In this document: positions 8,127 through 19,024 of the stretch, one piece after another | Numbering within the stretch: the stretch's first letter is position 1 | How the letters are laid out: every line of letters begins with the position of its first letter | NCBI RefSeq assembly: GCF_002086675.1 | Contig: NZ_MVIF01000045.1 | Coordinates: 1 to 42,167, forward strand | Source: Mycobacterium persicum | GTDB taxonomy: Bacteria; Actinomycetota; Actinomycetes; Mycobacteriales; Mycobacteriaceae | Direction of reading: 5' to 3' | Length of the DNA stretch: 42,167 nucleotides | Notes under the pieces: model-generated | What the model saw: the letters and a program-made list of their open reading frames with translations, nothing else | What the model was told of the DNA's origin: nothing | Database searches by the model: none | Program-made: the position numbers and the translations under genes

Positions 8127-9281
8127 ATGCTTGATTTCGGGATACTGCCTCCCGAGATCAATTCGGCCAGAATGTATTCCGGGCCAGGCTCGGGACCGCT
8201 GCTGGCCGCCGCGTCGGCGTGGGCGGCGCTCGCCGCGCAACTGGAGCTGTTCGCGGCCGGGTATTCCACAGTGCTGTCGGAGCTGCTGGACACCAGCTGG
8301 TCGGGCGCCGCGGCGATCGCCATGGCCGGCGCCGTCGCACCGTATGTGGCGTGGGCGCTGACGACGGCGGCGCAGGCTGAACACATCACCAATCAGGCTC
8401 GGGCAGCGGCGGCCGCGTACGAGGCGGCCTACGCCGCGACGGTGCCGCCGGAAGTGGTGGCTGCCAACCGCATCCTGCTTGCGACGCTAGTGGCAACCAA
8501 CTTCTTCGGTCAGAACACCCCGATGATCGCCGCCACCGAGGCCGCCTACGTGGAGATGTGGGCTCAGGACGCGACAGCGATGTACTGCTATGCCGCTTCG
8601 TCGTTGGTTGCCACGCAACCGGTGCCGCTCAGCGCTCCGCCGCAGAGCACAACCGGCGGCGGACTAGCTGACGAAGTGGCCGCGGCGGCGCATCTGGTTG
8701 CCACCTCGAGCGCCGAACACGCCAAGCTGTGCCAAATGGTGGCCCAGCTGCTGCAAACCCTGGCAACAGCGGGGCATTCGGACTCTCGATGGATGTTCTG
8801 GCCGACCTTGTTGGTTACGCTCGTCGGCGACTTCAATGCGCTCACCGGCCCGGCGAATCTTGCCGCCGCCCTCAGCCGCACCGTCACCTCGGCGGGGCGA
8901 TTCGGTACCGGGCTTTACCGCTCCGACGTCCAGGCCGAAGCCAAGGCCCTTCCCATTACCCGGGCACCCACCGTGCGCGCCGGACAAAACGGTGTCGTAC
9001 TTGCCGGGGTGGGGCGCGCTGCGACCGTGGGACGCTTGTCCGTCCCGCAGAGCTGGACGACGGCCAGCTCGCAGCCCAGCGTTGGCGATACGCTGCCGCA
9101 GCCCCGCGGAACCGGTCTGCGCGCTGTTCCGGCGGGCAGCCAAGACTCACCGCGCGCCAGCTCCAACCGGCTGCCCGGCATGGGGCCGATGAGCGGCAAC
9201 GTCGCTCGACGCGTCGGCACCCCGGTGTTGCGGACGGGGCGTCGCCGTTTCACGATGCCGCGTCCGCTGTCCGGCGGATAG
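8127..9281 (+). CDS. PPE family protein, PPE-SVP subfamily (second of tandem pair)
   Basis: 384 residues from ATG 8127, chosen over the in-frame GTG at 8121 because AGAAAGG ends 6 nt before it. The N-terminus is [17 protein letters not shown], with the W-x-G turn in SWSGAAA and FFGQNTPMIAATEAAYVEMW. The C-terminal motif is GRLSVPQSW and the end is MPRPLSGG. It parallels the preceding gene along its full length, with a shorter C-terminal region, and is probably in the same transcript. The gene is convergent with the permease gene and the two are separated by palindromic DNA. Function is inferred only at family level (ESX-exported, surface-associated). Confidence 0.92.
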   Translation: MLDFGILPPEINSARMYSGPGSGPLLAAASAWAALAAQLELFAAGYSTVLSELLDTSWSGAAAIAMAGAVAPYVAWALTTAAQAEHITNQARAAAAAYEAAYAATVPPEVVAANRILLATLVATNFFGQNTPMIAATEAAYVEMWAQDATAMYCYAASSLVATQPVPLSAPPQSTTGGGLADEVAAAAHLVATSSAEHAKLCQMVAQLLQTLATAGHSDSRWMFWPTLLVTLVGDFNALTGPANLAAALSRTVTSAGRFGTGLYRSDVQAEAKALPITRAPTVRAGQNGVVLAGVGRAATVGRLSVPQSWTTASSQPSVGDTLPQPRGTGLRAVPAGSQDSPRASSNRLPGMGPMSGNVARRVGTPVLRTGRRRFTMPRPLSGG

Positions 9282-9283
9282 CC

Positions 9284-9319
9284 CGGCGCACTGGGTGCCG
9301 CCGGCGGGCACATGTGCCC
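9284..9319. terminator. Candidate bidirectional terminator between convergent genes
   Basis: A perfect 14-bp palindrome GGGCACATGTGCCC lies at 9306-9319, preceded by GC-rich inverted segments (CGGCGCA and TGCCGCCG) at about 9285-9303. It fills the 39-bp gap between the stops of the PPE gene and the permease gene. No U-tract follows, which is common for mycobacterial terminators. Confidence 0.5.
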
Positions 9320-9320
9320 G

Positions 9321-11705
9321 TTACCGTCTGCCGACCTGTTGCGCTGCTCCGGCGTTTCCGGCATCCGGGTTCGTCGGCGGCTCCTCCAGCACGTGGTAGC
9401 CGGGTTCGAGCATCCACATCGGCCGGTTGCCGCTCTGGCGGGCCTTGCCGGTGATCCGCACCAGCTGGCCCGGCTGGATGTCGGCGCCGCCGCGCCCATC
9501 GCGAAACGCGATCCGGATGTCCCCGCTCTCGTCGCCCACCAGAATCCATCGCTGGGTTCGCCCGCGTTTGCTGATGTCCTCGACCTGACTGACCCGCCCT
9601 TCGATGGTGGCGCGCTGCCCGGGAATCAGCCCTTCCACGGTGATCACCGACGACGGCCGCTCGGGATGCTCGTAGGCGTAGCCGGCCGACCCGTCGCCCC
9701 GGGAAACCCACGCTTCGAACCTGTCCAGGACTCGTGCCACCCGTTGCTCGAAGCCGTCCGGGTAGGCCTCCCTGATCCGGGACTGGACGTCGTAGGGCAC
9801 GATCGTGGCCGCGGCGTCCGGGATCAGGCTGACAGCCCGCGCGATCTTGTCCGCGGTGCGGTCGTGCAGCAGCCGCCCCAGCACCGGCGCGAAGGTTCGG
9901 CGTGGCAACAACACCGTCACGTTGGTATCTGGATGTTCATCGCGCGCTTGGGCAACCAGCAGCTGCGCCGCCCGGTTGATGCGCCGATCCGGACAGTCCA
10001 CCACCCGCAACGGGGTGTCGAGGTCGAAGTGATCCCAGCGCTTACGCAGCTGCGCCGCGTGGGCCGCATCGACCATGAAATGCACCGCGATCAGCTCGTC
10101 GGCCCGAAGTCCTTTTCCGTACCGCAACGCCTCGAGCACCGAGAGATCGACCGAGCTCACGAGGACATACACCCGGTGCCGGGCATACCTCACCACCTCG
10201 GGACGGTCGGTGCGGAACATCTCGAGAATGGCCGCCTCGGCCCGGTATTCGCGGTTGAGCCGCATCAGGAAGAACACCAGTATCGGAAACACGACGACGA
10301 CCAGCCAGGCACCCTCGGTGAACTTCGCCACCGCGAAAATGCCCACCACGACCGTCGACAAGATTCCCGCCGACAGGTTGATCGCCAACCGGTAACGCCA
10401 TCCGGGTTCGCGTTGAGTCAGGTGGTGTTTGGTCATCCCGTAACCGGCCATCGAGAACCCGGTGAACACGCCGATCGCGTAGAACGGGACCAGCGCGTTG
10501 ACCGACCCGCCGGTGATCACCAGCAGCGCCACCGATAGCGCCGTCAGGGTGATGATGCCGTTCGAAAACACCAGGCGGTAACCACGTTTGGTCAGCTGCC
10601 GGGGCAGGAACCGGTCTTCGGCGACGAAACTGGCCAGCGCCGGAAACCCGTTGAAGCTGGTGTTCGCGCCGGTGAACAGGATTGCCGCGGTCGAGGCTTG
10701 GACCAGAATGAACAAGACGTGTCCGATCACCCCGGTGCCGAACACCGCTCGCCCGATTTGGGAAAGCACCGACGGATATTCAGTGCGGTAGGGAGTCGCG
10801 TGGGTGGCGTAGGCAAGGTAGGCCACACCGGCCAGCAGGAAACCGAGGATGCCGGCCATCGTGGTGAGAACCCGACGAGCATTGCGGCCCTGCGGTTTCC
10901 GGAATACATCGACGGTATTGGAGATTGCCTCCACGCCCGTCAGCGACGAACCGCCGTTGGCGAATGCGCGCAGCACAACCAGGATGGTTGCACCCATCAC
11001 CAACCCGTTCCCCTGGTGGACGGGTACCGTCCCCGGTAGCTGCGCGGGATCGTACATCGGTAATTCCCAAAATATTTGGCGGACGACACCGGTGATGATG
11101 GTCAAGGCGATCATGATGACGAAGAAGTACGTCGCCGCCGCGAACGGCAGTCCGGCTTCCCGCATGCCCCGCAGGTTCGCGTAACAGATGACAATCACCA
11201 CACCGACCGTGATTTCCAGGCTGTAGGGACCCAACGCCGGGATGGCTGACACCACCGCGACGGTCCCGGCCGCCGACTGCACGGCGACGGTAACCACGTA
11301 ATCGATGAGCAGTGCCGCCGCCGCGATCTGCGCGACGCGCGGTCCGAAATTCTCCCGCGCCACGATGTAGGAACCACCGGCCCGGGTGTAGGCGATCACC
11401 ACCTGCCGATACGAAGCCGTGACCAGCACCAGGATCAGCAGGATGACGCCCGTGGTGGGCAACAGCAACGCGAAGGCCGCCAGCCCGGCATTCGGCAGCA
11501 GCTCGATCAGGATCTGCTCCGGACCATAGGCCGTCGATGAGATGGCATCCGGCGAGAGTGCGCCCAGCGCAACGGGATTCGATAGCTTCTCGGCTGCCAG
11601 ATTCTCGGTGATGAGCGGTTTGCCCAGAAAGACCCGCTTGACTATGTCGCCGAGCGACAGCGGGATCGCCGGCTTGGCAGCCGGATTACCAGCCGATGCG
11701 GTCAC
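9321..11705 (-). CDS. APC-superfamily permease, KimA-like, with C-terminal OB-fold
   Basis: 794 residues from the GTG at 11705, chosen because AAGGAG lies 5 nt upstream; a GTG at 11711 overlaps that site. Residues 1-490 contain about twelve transmembrane segments of the amino-acid/polyamine/cation family, with LSPDAISSTAYGPEQILIEL near the start. Residues about 500-680 form a soluble region resembling the UspA-like domain of KimA-type potassium importers (VYVLVSSVDLS, NVTVLLPRRTFAPV). Residues about 690-785 look like an OB-fold: ATIEGRVSQVEDI, RWILVGDESGDIRIAF, GQLVRITGKARQ. In M. tuberculosis, as I recall, a similar permease (Rv2690c) and a separate OB-fold gene (Rv2694c) are near neighbours, so this may be a natural fusion. 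Potassium as the substrate is inferred. Confidence 0.82.
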   Translation of the reverse strand: MTASAGNPAAKPAIPLSLGDIVKRVFLGKPLITENLAAEKLSNPVALGALSPDAISSTAYGPEQILIELLPNAGLAAFALLLPTTGVILLILVLVTASYRQVVIAYTRAGGSYIVARENFGPRVAQIAAAALLIDYVVTVAVQSAAGTVAVVSAIPALGPYSLEITVGVVIVICYANLRGMREAGLPFAAATYFFVIMIALTIITGVVRQIFWELPMYDPAQLPGTVPVHQGNGLVMGATILVVLRAFANGGSSLTGVEAISNTVDVFRKPQGRNARRVLTTMAGILGFLLAGVAYLAYATHATPYRTEYPSVLSQIGRAVFGTGVIGHVLFILVQASTAAILFTGANTSFNGFPALASFVAEDRFLPRQLTKRGYRLVFSNGIITLTALSVALLVITGGSVNALVPFYAIGVFTGFSMAGYGMTKHHLTQREPGWRYRLAINLSAGILSTVVVGIFAVAKFTEGAWLVVVVFPILVFFLMRLNREYRAEAAILEMFRTDRPEVVRYARHRVYVLVSSVDLSVLEALRYGKGLRADELIAVHFMVDAAHAAQLRKRWDHFDLDTPLRVVDCPDRRINRAAQLLVAQARDEHPDTNVTVLLPRRTFAPVLGRLLHDRTADKIARAVSLIPDAAATIVPYDVQSRIREAYPDGFEQRVARVLDRFEAWVSRGDGSAGYAYEHPERPSSVITVEGLIPGQRATIEGRVSQVEDISKRGRTQRWILVGDESGDIRIAFRDGRGGADIQPGQLVRITGKARQSGNRPMWMLEPGYHVLEEPPTNPDAGNAGAAQQVGRR

Positions 11706-11809
11706 GACCACTCCTTACCCGAGGCGCAGCGCTCGCTGAGCGCTGGCGATACGTTCGGTGCATTCTGCCAAGCCGGTGCCTGTTTGAGGGTTGGTTAGGG
11801 TGGGCACTC

Positions 11810-14632
11810 GTGGAGCCCGGCCGTGACCTGCACTCCCGCGGCTTCGTCGGCGAATGGCGACGGTACCAGCAGCAGGCATTGGACGCGTTCGACGCCGACG
11901 TCGCCACCGGCGACAAGCGGTCGTATCTGGTGCTGCCGCCGGGCGCCGGAAAGACGATGATCGGCCTGGAAGCTGCGCGCCGGGTGGGACGGCGCACCCT
12001 GGTTCTGGTTCCCAACACGGCGGTGCAGGCACAGTGGGCCGCGGCGTGGAATACCAGGTTCCCGCCACCCGATCCGTCGGCGCCGGCCTGCGGCACCGAC
12101 CGTGCCCTGACCTCGGCGATGAACGTGCTGACGTATCAGTCGCTGGCGGTCATCGACGGCGAAACGGATGCCACGGTGCGGCGGGCGATCCTGCGCACTC
12201 GGGACCGCCGTGCCCTGCTGGACCTGCTGCACCCCAACGGCAGGGCATTGATCGAGCGGGCCGCATCGTTGGGACCGTGGACGCTGGTGCTCGACGAGTG
12301 TCATCACCTACTGGCGGCGTGGGGGGCGCTGGTCGGGGCGTTGGTGTCGGTGCTGGGGCCACGGACAGCGCTGATCGGACTGACCGCGACCCCGGCGACC
12401 GCGCTCACCGAGTGGCAGCGCGCCCTGCATGACGAGCTGTTCGGCACGGCCGATTTCGTCGTCCCCACACCTGCCTTGGTCAAAGAAGGCGACCTGGCCC
12501 CCTATCAGGAGCTGGTCTACCTGACCGGGCCAACACCGGAGGAGCAGGCCTGGATGGCGACCGAACGTGCTCGGTTCGCCGATCTCATGCTGGCGCTGGT
12601 CGACCAACAAGTGGGCAGCATGTCGCTGGCCGCCTGGCTGCGGACCCGGATCGTGGACCGGTCGACGCGCGACGGCAACCAGATCGCGTGGTCGACGTTC
12701 GAACGCGCCGAACCCACCCTTGCCGCAAGCGGGTTGCGCTTCGCCTTCGACGGCCTCATCCCGCTACCCGATGGCGCCCGCCTGCGCGAACAGCACCGGG
12801 TTGCGCCCGACGCCCGCGACTGGGTCACCGTGTTGACCGACTTCGCCGTCGGCCACCTGCAAGACAGCGACGATCCGCGTGACGCGCAGGCGCTGACCGC
12901 GATCAAACGGGTGCTGCCCGGCCTGGGTTACCGGCTCACCAGCCGCGGGGTGCGGGTCGCGACCTCACCGGTGGACCGGGTGTGCGCTCTGTCGGAGTCC
13001 AAGGTCGCGGCGACGACCCACATCCTCGATGCCGAGGACGCCGTGCTCGGAGCGAGGTTGCGGGCCCTGGTGCTGTGCGACTTCGAATCGATGACCGGCA
13101 CGCTGCCCACATCGTTGAAAGGAGCACCCGTCAACGACCTGTCCGGGTCGGCACAGCTAGTCACCGCGATGCTTGCCGCCTCCGACAATCGGCGCGGCAC
13201 CCCGCTGCGTCCCCTGCTGGTGACGGGTCAAACCTTCGCCTGTCCGGCCGCGATCGAAGACGACCTGATCGCGTTCTGCACCGCCCGGGGCGCGCTGGTG
13301 CGCACCGAGGCGCTGCAGGCCCATCCCGGGTTGCGGATCGTGCGCGGCAACGGCACCTTCGGCCCCCGCGCCTGGGTCACGCTGGCCACGGAATACTTCC
13401 TGACCGGACGCGCCCGCGTGCTGGTCGGCACCCGCGCCCTGCTGGGCGAGGGCTGGGACTGCGCCGCGGTCAACGTCACCGTGGACTTGACCAGTGCGAC
13501 GACCCCCGGAGCGATCACCCAGATGCGCGGCCGGGCACTGCGCAAAGATCCCGCCGACGCCGACAAGGTGGCCGACAACTGGACGGTGTGCTGCGTCAGC
13601 CCCGACCACCCGCGCGGCGACGCCGACTACCTGCGGCTGGTGCGCAAACACGACGCGTACTTCGCCGCAAGTCCGCAGGCGGTCATCGAGTCGGGTGTGA
13701 CGCACTGCGACCTGTCGCTGTCGCCCTACGGGCCCCCGGCTGCCGACGCCGGCGCCATCACCGCCCGAGCCCTGCAGCGCATCGCCGAACGCGACCAGGC
13801 CAGGGCCTGGTGGCGCATCGGGGAGCCATACCAAGGCGTCGACGTCGCGACCATCCGCATCCGATCCCATCGCTCTCCCGGGGTCGCCGCACCTGGCATC
13901 CGCGCGTCGGCATTGGCCATACCCGTACCGGGACAACGTAATCCGCTGCGCACAGCGGCTGCCGTCGCGGGCATGTACGTCGCTGGCGCCGGCGCCGGGA
14001 CAGCGGTCGCGGTTGCCGAGATCGGGTCAGGCCCGCTCGCCGGTGCCACCGCGGCCGGAGCCATCATCGCTACGGGCGCCGGCGTACTCGTGGCGGCCGC
14101 CGGTGTCCAAAGCCGTCGCCTGGCGCAGGCGCCCAACGCGCTCGAACAGCTGGCCGCGGCCGTCGCGGATGCACTGAAAGCCGCCGGCGGTGCGCACCGA
14201 GGATCCGACGCGCTGCGAATCACCGTGGATCCCGACGGCTGGATCCGCTGCGAACTCGGCGGGGTGCCCACCGAGCAGTCGCAGCGGTTCACCGCCGCCC
14301 TCGACGAGCTACTCGCCCCGCTGACCGAACCGCGCTACCTCATCGGGCGCAAGATGCTCACCCTGCCCACCGGGCGCGTTGCGCGGGGCCTGTTCGCGGC
14401 CCGCGCCGTCGTCGGCCTGCCGCTGCCCGGCGCCATCGCCTGGCACGGGGTGCCGCAGTGGTTCACCCGCCGCAAGGATCGACTGGAGTGTCTGCTGCAG
14501 TCCTGGCGATTGCACATCGGTCCACCACGGCACCTGCGAGCCGACTCCCCCGAGGGCCAGGCGATCCTCGAGCTGTTCCGCGGCGACAACCCGCTGGCAC
14601 TCACCACCCAGCTGCGCACGACCTGGCGGTGA
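11810..14632 (+). CDS. DEAD/DEAH-type helicase with hydrophobic C-terminal hairpin (Rv1179c-like)
   Basis: 940 residues from GTG 11810, preceded by AGGGTGGG at 6 nt; the frame is open further upstream but would enter the permease promoter region. Walker A is PPGAGKT at 43-49, Walker B is DECHH at 162-166, motif III is TATP at 192-195 and motif VI is QMRGRALR near 570. This is therefore a superfamily 2 nucleic-acid helicase or translocase. Unusually, residues about 711-768 are an Ala/Gly-rich stretch with two segments long enough to span a membrane, containing AGMYVAGAGAGTAVAVAEI. Length and position next to a convergent dapC match M. tuberculosis Rv1179c as I remember it. Its cellular role is unknown. 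The ends of this gene and dapC are 6 bp apart. Confidence 0.88.
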   Translation: MEPGRDLHSRGFVGEWRRYQQQALDAFDADVATGDKRSYLVLPPGAGKTMIGLEAARRVGRRTLVLVPNTAVQAQWAAAWNTRFPPPDPSAPACGTDRALTSAMNVLTYQSLAVIDGETDATVRRAILRTRDRRALLDLLHPNGRALIERAASLGPWTLVLDECHHLLAAWGALVGALVSVLGPRTALIGLTATPATALTEWQRALHDELFGTADFVVPTPALVKEGDLAPYQELVYLTGPTPEEQAWMATERARFADLMLALVDQQVGSMSLAAWLRTRIVDRSTRDGNQIAWSTFERAEPTLAASGLRFAFDGLIPLPDGARLREQHRVAPDARDWVTVLTDFAVGHLQDSDDPRDAQALTAIKRVLPGLGYRLTSRGVRVATSPVDRVCALSESKVAATTHILDAEDAVLGARLRALVLCDFESMTGTLPTSLKGAPVNDLSGSAQLVTAMLAASDNRRGTPLRPLLVTGQTFACPAAIEDDLIAFCTARGALVRTEALQAHPGLRIVRGNGTFGPRAWVTLATEYFLTGRARVLVGTRALLGEGWDCAAVNVTVDLTSATTPGAITQMRGRALRKDPADADKVADNWTVCCVSPDHPRGDADYLRLVRKHDAYFAASPQAVIESGVTHCDLSLSPYGPPAADAGAITARALQRIAERDQARAWWRIGEPYQGVDVATIRIRSHRSPGVAAPGIRASALAIPVPGQRNPLRTAAAVAGMYVAGAGAGTAVAVAEIGSGPLAGATAAGAIIATGAGVLVAAAGVQSRRLAQAPNALEQLAAAVADALKAAGGAHRGSDALRITVDPDGWIRCELGGVPTEQSQRFTAALDELLAPLTEPRYLIGRKMLTLPTGRVARGLFAARAVVGLPLPGAIAWHGVPQWFTRRKDRLECLLQSWRLHIGPPRHLRADSPEGQAILELFRGDNPLALTTQLRTTWR

Positions 14633-14638
14633 GCCCAC

Positions 14639-15724
14639 TCAGCTGAGCCGCCGTATCGCGGCGGCGATGCGGTCGTCGGTGGCGGTCAGCGCGACCCGCA
14701 CGTGCTGGGCACCGCGCGGTCCGTAGAAATCACCGGGCGCCACCAGGATGCCGCGCTCGGCCAGCCATGCGACCGTGTCGTGGCACGGCTCGCCGCGGGT
14801 CGCCCAGAGGTACAGGCCGGCCTCGGAATGGTCGACGGCGAAACCCGCCGAGCGCAGGGCCGGCAGCAGTGCGCCACGCCGGTTGGCGTAGCGCTCCCGC
14901 TGGCGCTTTTCGTGGTCGTCGTCGTCCAGGGCGGCCACCATGGCTGCCTGCACGGGTGTGGGCACCATCATCCCGGCGTGTTTGCGCACCGCCAGCAATT
15001 CGGCGACCAATGTCGCATCCCCGGCGACCAAACCGGCCCGGTAGCCGGCCAGCGACGACGTCTTCGACAGCGAATGCACCGCAAGCAAACCGGTGTGGTC
15101 GCCGTCGCACACCGCCGGATGCAGCACCGAGAACGGCTGCGCGTCCCAGGCCAAACCCAGGTAGCACTCGTCGGATGCCACCAGGACGCCTCTGTCGCGG
15201 GCCCAGCCCACGACCTTGCGCAGATGATCGAGCCCGAGAACCCGTCCGGTGGGGTTGCTCGGGGAGTTCAGATACAGCAGTGCCGGGGTTTGCGGTCCGA
15301 GCTGGGTCAGCGAGTCGGCCCGCAGCACCTGCGCCCGGGCCAACCGGGCGCCGACGTCGTAGGTCGGGTACGCCAGCTCGGGCACCACCACCACGTCGCG
15401 CGGACCCAGACCCAGCAGCGTCGGCAACCAGGCGATGAGCTCTTTGCTGCCGATCACCGGCAAGACCGCCGCCTCGGCCAGCCCGGTGATGCCGTAGCGG
15501 CGGGCCAGCGCCGAAACCGCGGCCTCACGCAGCCGCGCGGTCCCCGCGGTGGCGGGATAGCCCGGCTCGGAACCGGCGGCCGCCAACGCTTCCCGGATCA
15601 GCGGCGCGACCGGGTCCACCGGGGTACCGACGGACAGGTCGACGATTCCGTCCGGGTGGGCGGCGGCCCGAGCCTTCGCGTCGGCCAGGGTGTCCCAGGG
15701 AAAGTCCGGCAGGGACGCCGACAC
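14639..15724 (-). CDS. dapC: N-succinyldiaminopimelate aminotransferase DapC
   Basis: 361 residues from a GTG at 15724. It is a fold-type I pyridoxal-phosphate aminotransferase. The PLP-binding lysine lies in SLSKTSSLAGYRAG, with the upstream landmarks LYLNSPSNPTGRVLG and SDECYLGL and the substrate-arginine region near the end (HVRVALTATDD). DapC transfers an amino group from glutamate to N-succinyl-2-amino-6-ketopimelate in diaminopimelate/lysine synthesis, which feeds peptidoglycan. It follows fdxC by 32 nt in the same direction, so the two are probably cotranscribed, as in M. tuberculosis (Rv1177-Rv1178). The protein is cytosolic and intact. The enzymatic name follows the ortholog; a related aminotransferase specificity is possible. 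Confidence 0.92.
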   Translation of the reverse strand: MSASLPDFPWDTLADAKARAAAHPDGIVDLSVGTPVDPVAPLIREALAAAGSEPGYPATAGTARLREAAVSALARRYGITGLAEAAVLPVIGSKELIAWLPTLLGLGPRDVVVVPELAYPTYDVGARLARAQVLRADSLTQLGPQTPALLYLNSPSNPTGRVLGLDHLRKVVGWARDRGVLVASDECYLGLAWDAQPFSVLHPAVCDGDHTGLLAVHSLSKTSSLAGYRAGLVAGDATLVAELLAVRKHAGMMVPTPVQAAMVAALDDDDHEKRQRERYANRRGALLPALRSAGFAVDHSEAGLYLWATRGEPCHDTVAWLAERGILVAPGDFYGPRGAQHVRVALTATDDRIAAAIRRLS

Positions 15725-15756
15725 CCGCCGGCCAGGCCGGGGCGCTAGGGACCCGG

Positions 15757-16083
15757 TCAGTCTTCTTCGCCCTGCGGCGGCAGATCCTTGACCACCTGCG
15801 GGTCATTCTCGGTCATCCCGACCTTGGCCGCGCCGCCCGGCGAACCGAGCTCGTCGAAGAAGTCGGCGTTGATCTGCGTGTACTGGCCCCACTGATCCGG
15901 CACGTCGTCTTCGTAGTAGATCGCTTCAACCGGGCAAACCGGTTCACAGGCGCCACAGTCGACACATTCGTCGGGATGGATGTAGAGCATCCGGGCACCC
16001 TCGTAGATGCAGTCAACCGGGCACTCCTCGATGCATGCCTTGTCCTTGATGTCGACGCAAGGCTCGGCGATCACGTATGTCAC
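15757..16083 (-). CDS. fdxC: 7Fe ferredoxin FdxC
   Basis: 108 residues from a GTG at 16083, with GAGGAG about 6 nt upstream. Cysteines at 9, 17, 21 and 25 and at 40, 43, 46 and 50 give the arrangement of a [3Fe-4S]/[4Fe-4S] ferredoxin: ACIEECPVDCIYEG, then CVDCGACEPVCPVEAIYYED. The acidic C-terminal extension (about 60-108) is typical of actinobacterial FdxC. It carries electrons at low potential in the cytosol; the partner is not shown by the sequence. It is first in a likely two-gene operon with dapC. Confidence 0.95.
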   Translation of the reverse strand: MTYVIAEPCVDIKDKACIEECPVDCIYEGARMLYIHPDECVDCGACEPVCPVEAIYYEDDVPDQWGQYTQINADFFDELGSPGGAAKVGMTENDPQVVKDLPPQGEED

Positions 16084-18385
<2,302 letters not shown>

Positions 18386-18429
18386 CCCGGGCGGGACCCT
18401 CGGGGACCCTGCCAGGACCGGATGGGCCC

Positions 18430-18450
18430 GATTTCACTGAGCGTGAAATC
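18430..18450 (+). terminator. Hairpin downstream of fadH
   Basis: GATTTCAC and GTGAAATC form a perfect 8-bp stem around the 5-nt loop TGAGC, 45 nt after the fadH stop. It could terminate fadH transcription or serve as an operator for the TB8.4 homologue downstream. There is no T-tract. Confidence 0.45.
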
Positions 18451-18624
18451 GCCGCCATTAGGGCGCTGACCTGCGGATAGTTACGCCGGGAAGGATGTTC
18501 TCGATAAGACGTTTGATATGAGTTAGCCCACGGAGGCTGCTAATCTTGACCGAAGACGGCAACCCGCTGGGCAGATGCCGTCGACGTCTTGTTGGCGGTG
18601 CAATAACTGGGAAGGTGTCCGAAC

Positions 18625-18957
18625 ATGAGGCTGTCGTTGAAGGGACTGACTGTCGCTGCCGGCGCGTTGGCATTGTCGCTGAGCGCTGGCGCCGGAGTCG
18701 CGTCCGCAGACCCGCTGGACGCGGTCATCAACACTACTTGTAACTACGGCCAGGTGATGGCGGCGCTGAACGCCACCGATCCGGGGGCCGCTGCTCAGTT
18801 CAACGCCTCGCCGATCGCGCAGGGCTGGCTGCATTCGTTCCTGGCCGCGGCGCCGCCACGGCGCGCGCAGATGGCCGCGCAGGTGCAGGCGATGCCGGGG
18901 GCTGCGCAGTACGTCGGGCTGGTCGAGTCGGTCGCGGCGTCCTGCAACAACTACTGA
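18625..18957 (+). CDS. TB8.4: Secreted low-molecular-weight antigen, TB8.4 homologue
   Basis: 110 residues. A Sec signal peptide spans about 1-28 (MRLSLK, hydrophobic core, ASA cleaved before DPLDAV). The mature protein is small and helical, with cysteines at 39 (NTTCNYGQV) and 107 (SCNNY) near its two ends, likely a disulfide. The motif NASPIAQGWLHSFL and the haemophore-like size match the TB8.4 (Rv1174c) group of secreted T-cell antigens, located between fadH and fbiC in M. tuberculosis as well. GGGAAGG about 8 nt upstream supports the ATG. The gene is convergent with fbiC, with a long hairpin between them. The molecular function is not settled; haem binding is a family-level suggestion only. 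Confidence 0.93.
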   Translation: MRLSLKGLTVAAGALALSLSAGAGVASADPLDAVINTTCNYGQVMAALNATDPGAAAQFNASPIAQGWLHSFLAAAPPRRAQMAAQVQAMPGAAQYVGLVESVAASCNNY

Positions 18958-18967
18958 TTCTGGGCGT

Positions 18968-19024
18968 GCGGGCGTAGCGCCACGCAAGACTCCCACCCGG
19001 GGATCTTGTGTGCGTTACGCCCGC
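18968..19024. terminator. Long near-perfect hairpin between TB8.4 and fbiC
   Basis: The left arm begins GCGGGCGTAGCG (18968-18979) and continues through CACGCAAGA. The right arm, ATCTTGTGTG followed by CGTTACGCCCGC, ends at 19024. About 22 pairs form with one bulge and two G-U pairs, closing a loop of about 12 nt. The right arm overlaps the last fbiC codons (stop at 19015-19017). It is a convincing bidirectional terminator for the convergent pair. Confidence 0.75.

Noticed and set aside
13157..13936. Long minus-strand frame opposite the helicase
   Set aside because: Antisense shadow; the plus strand encodes conserved helicase motifs.
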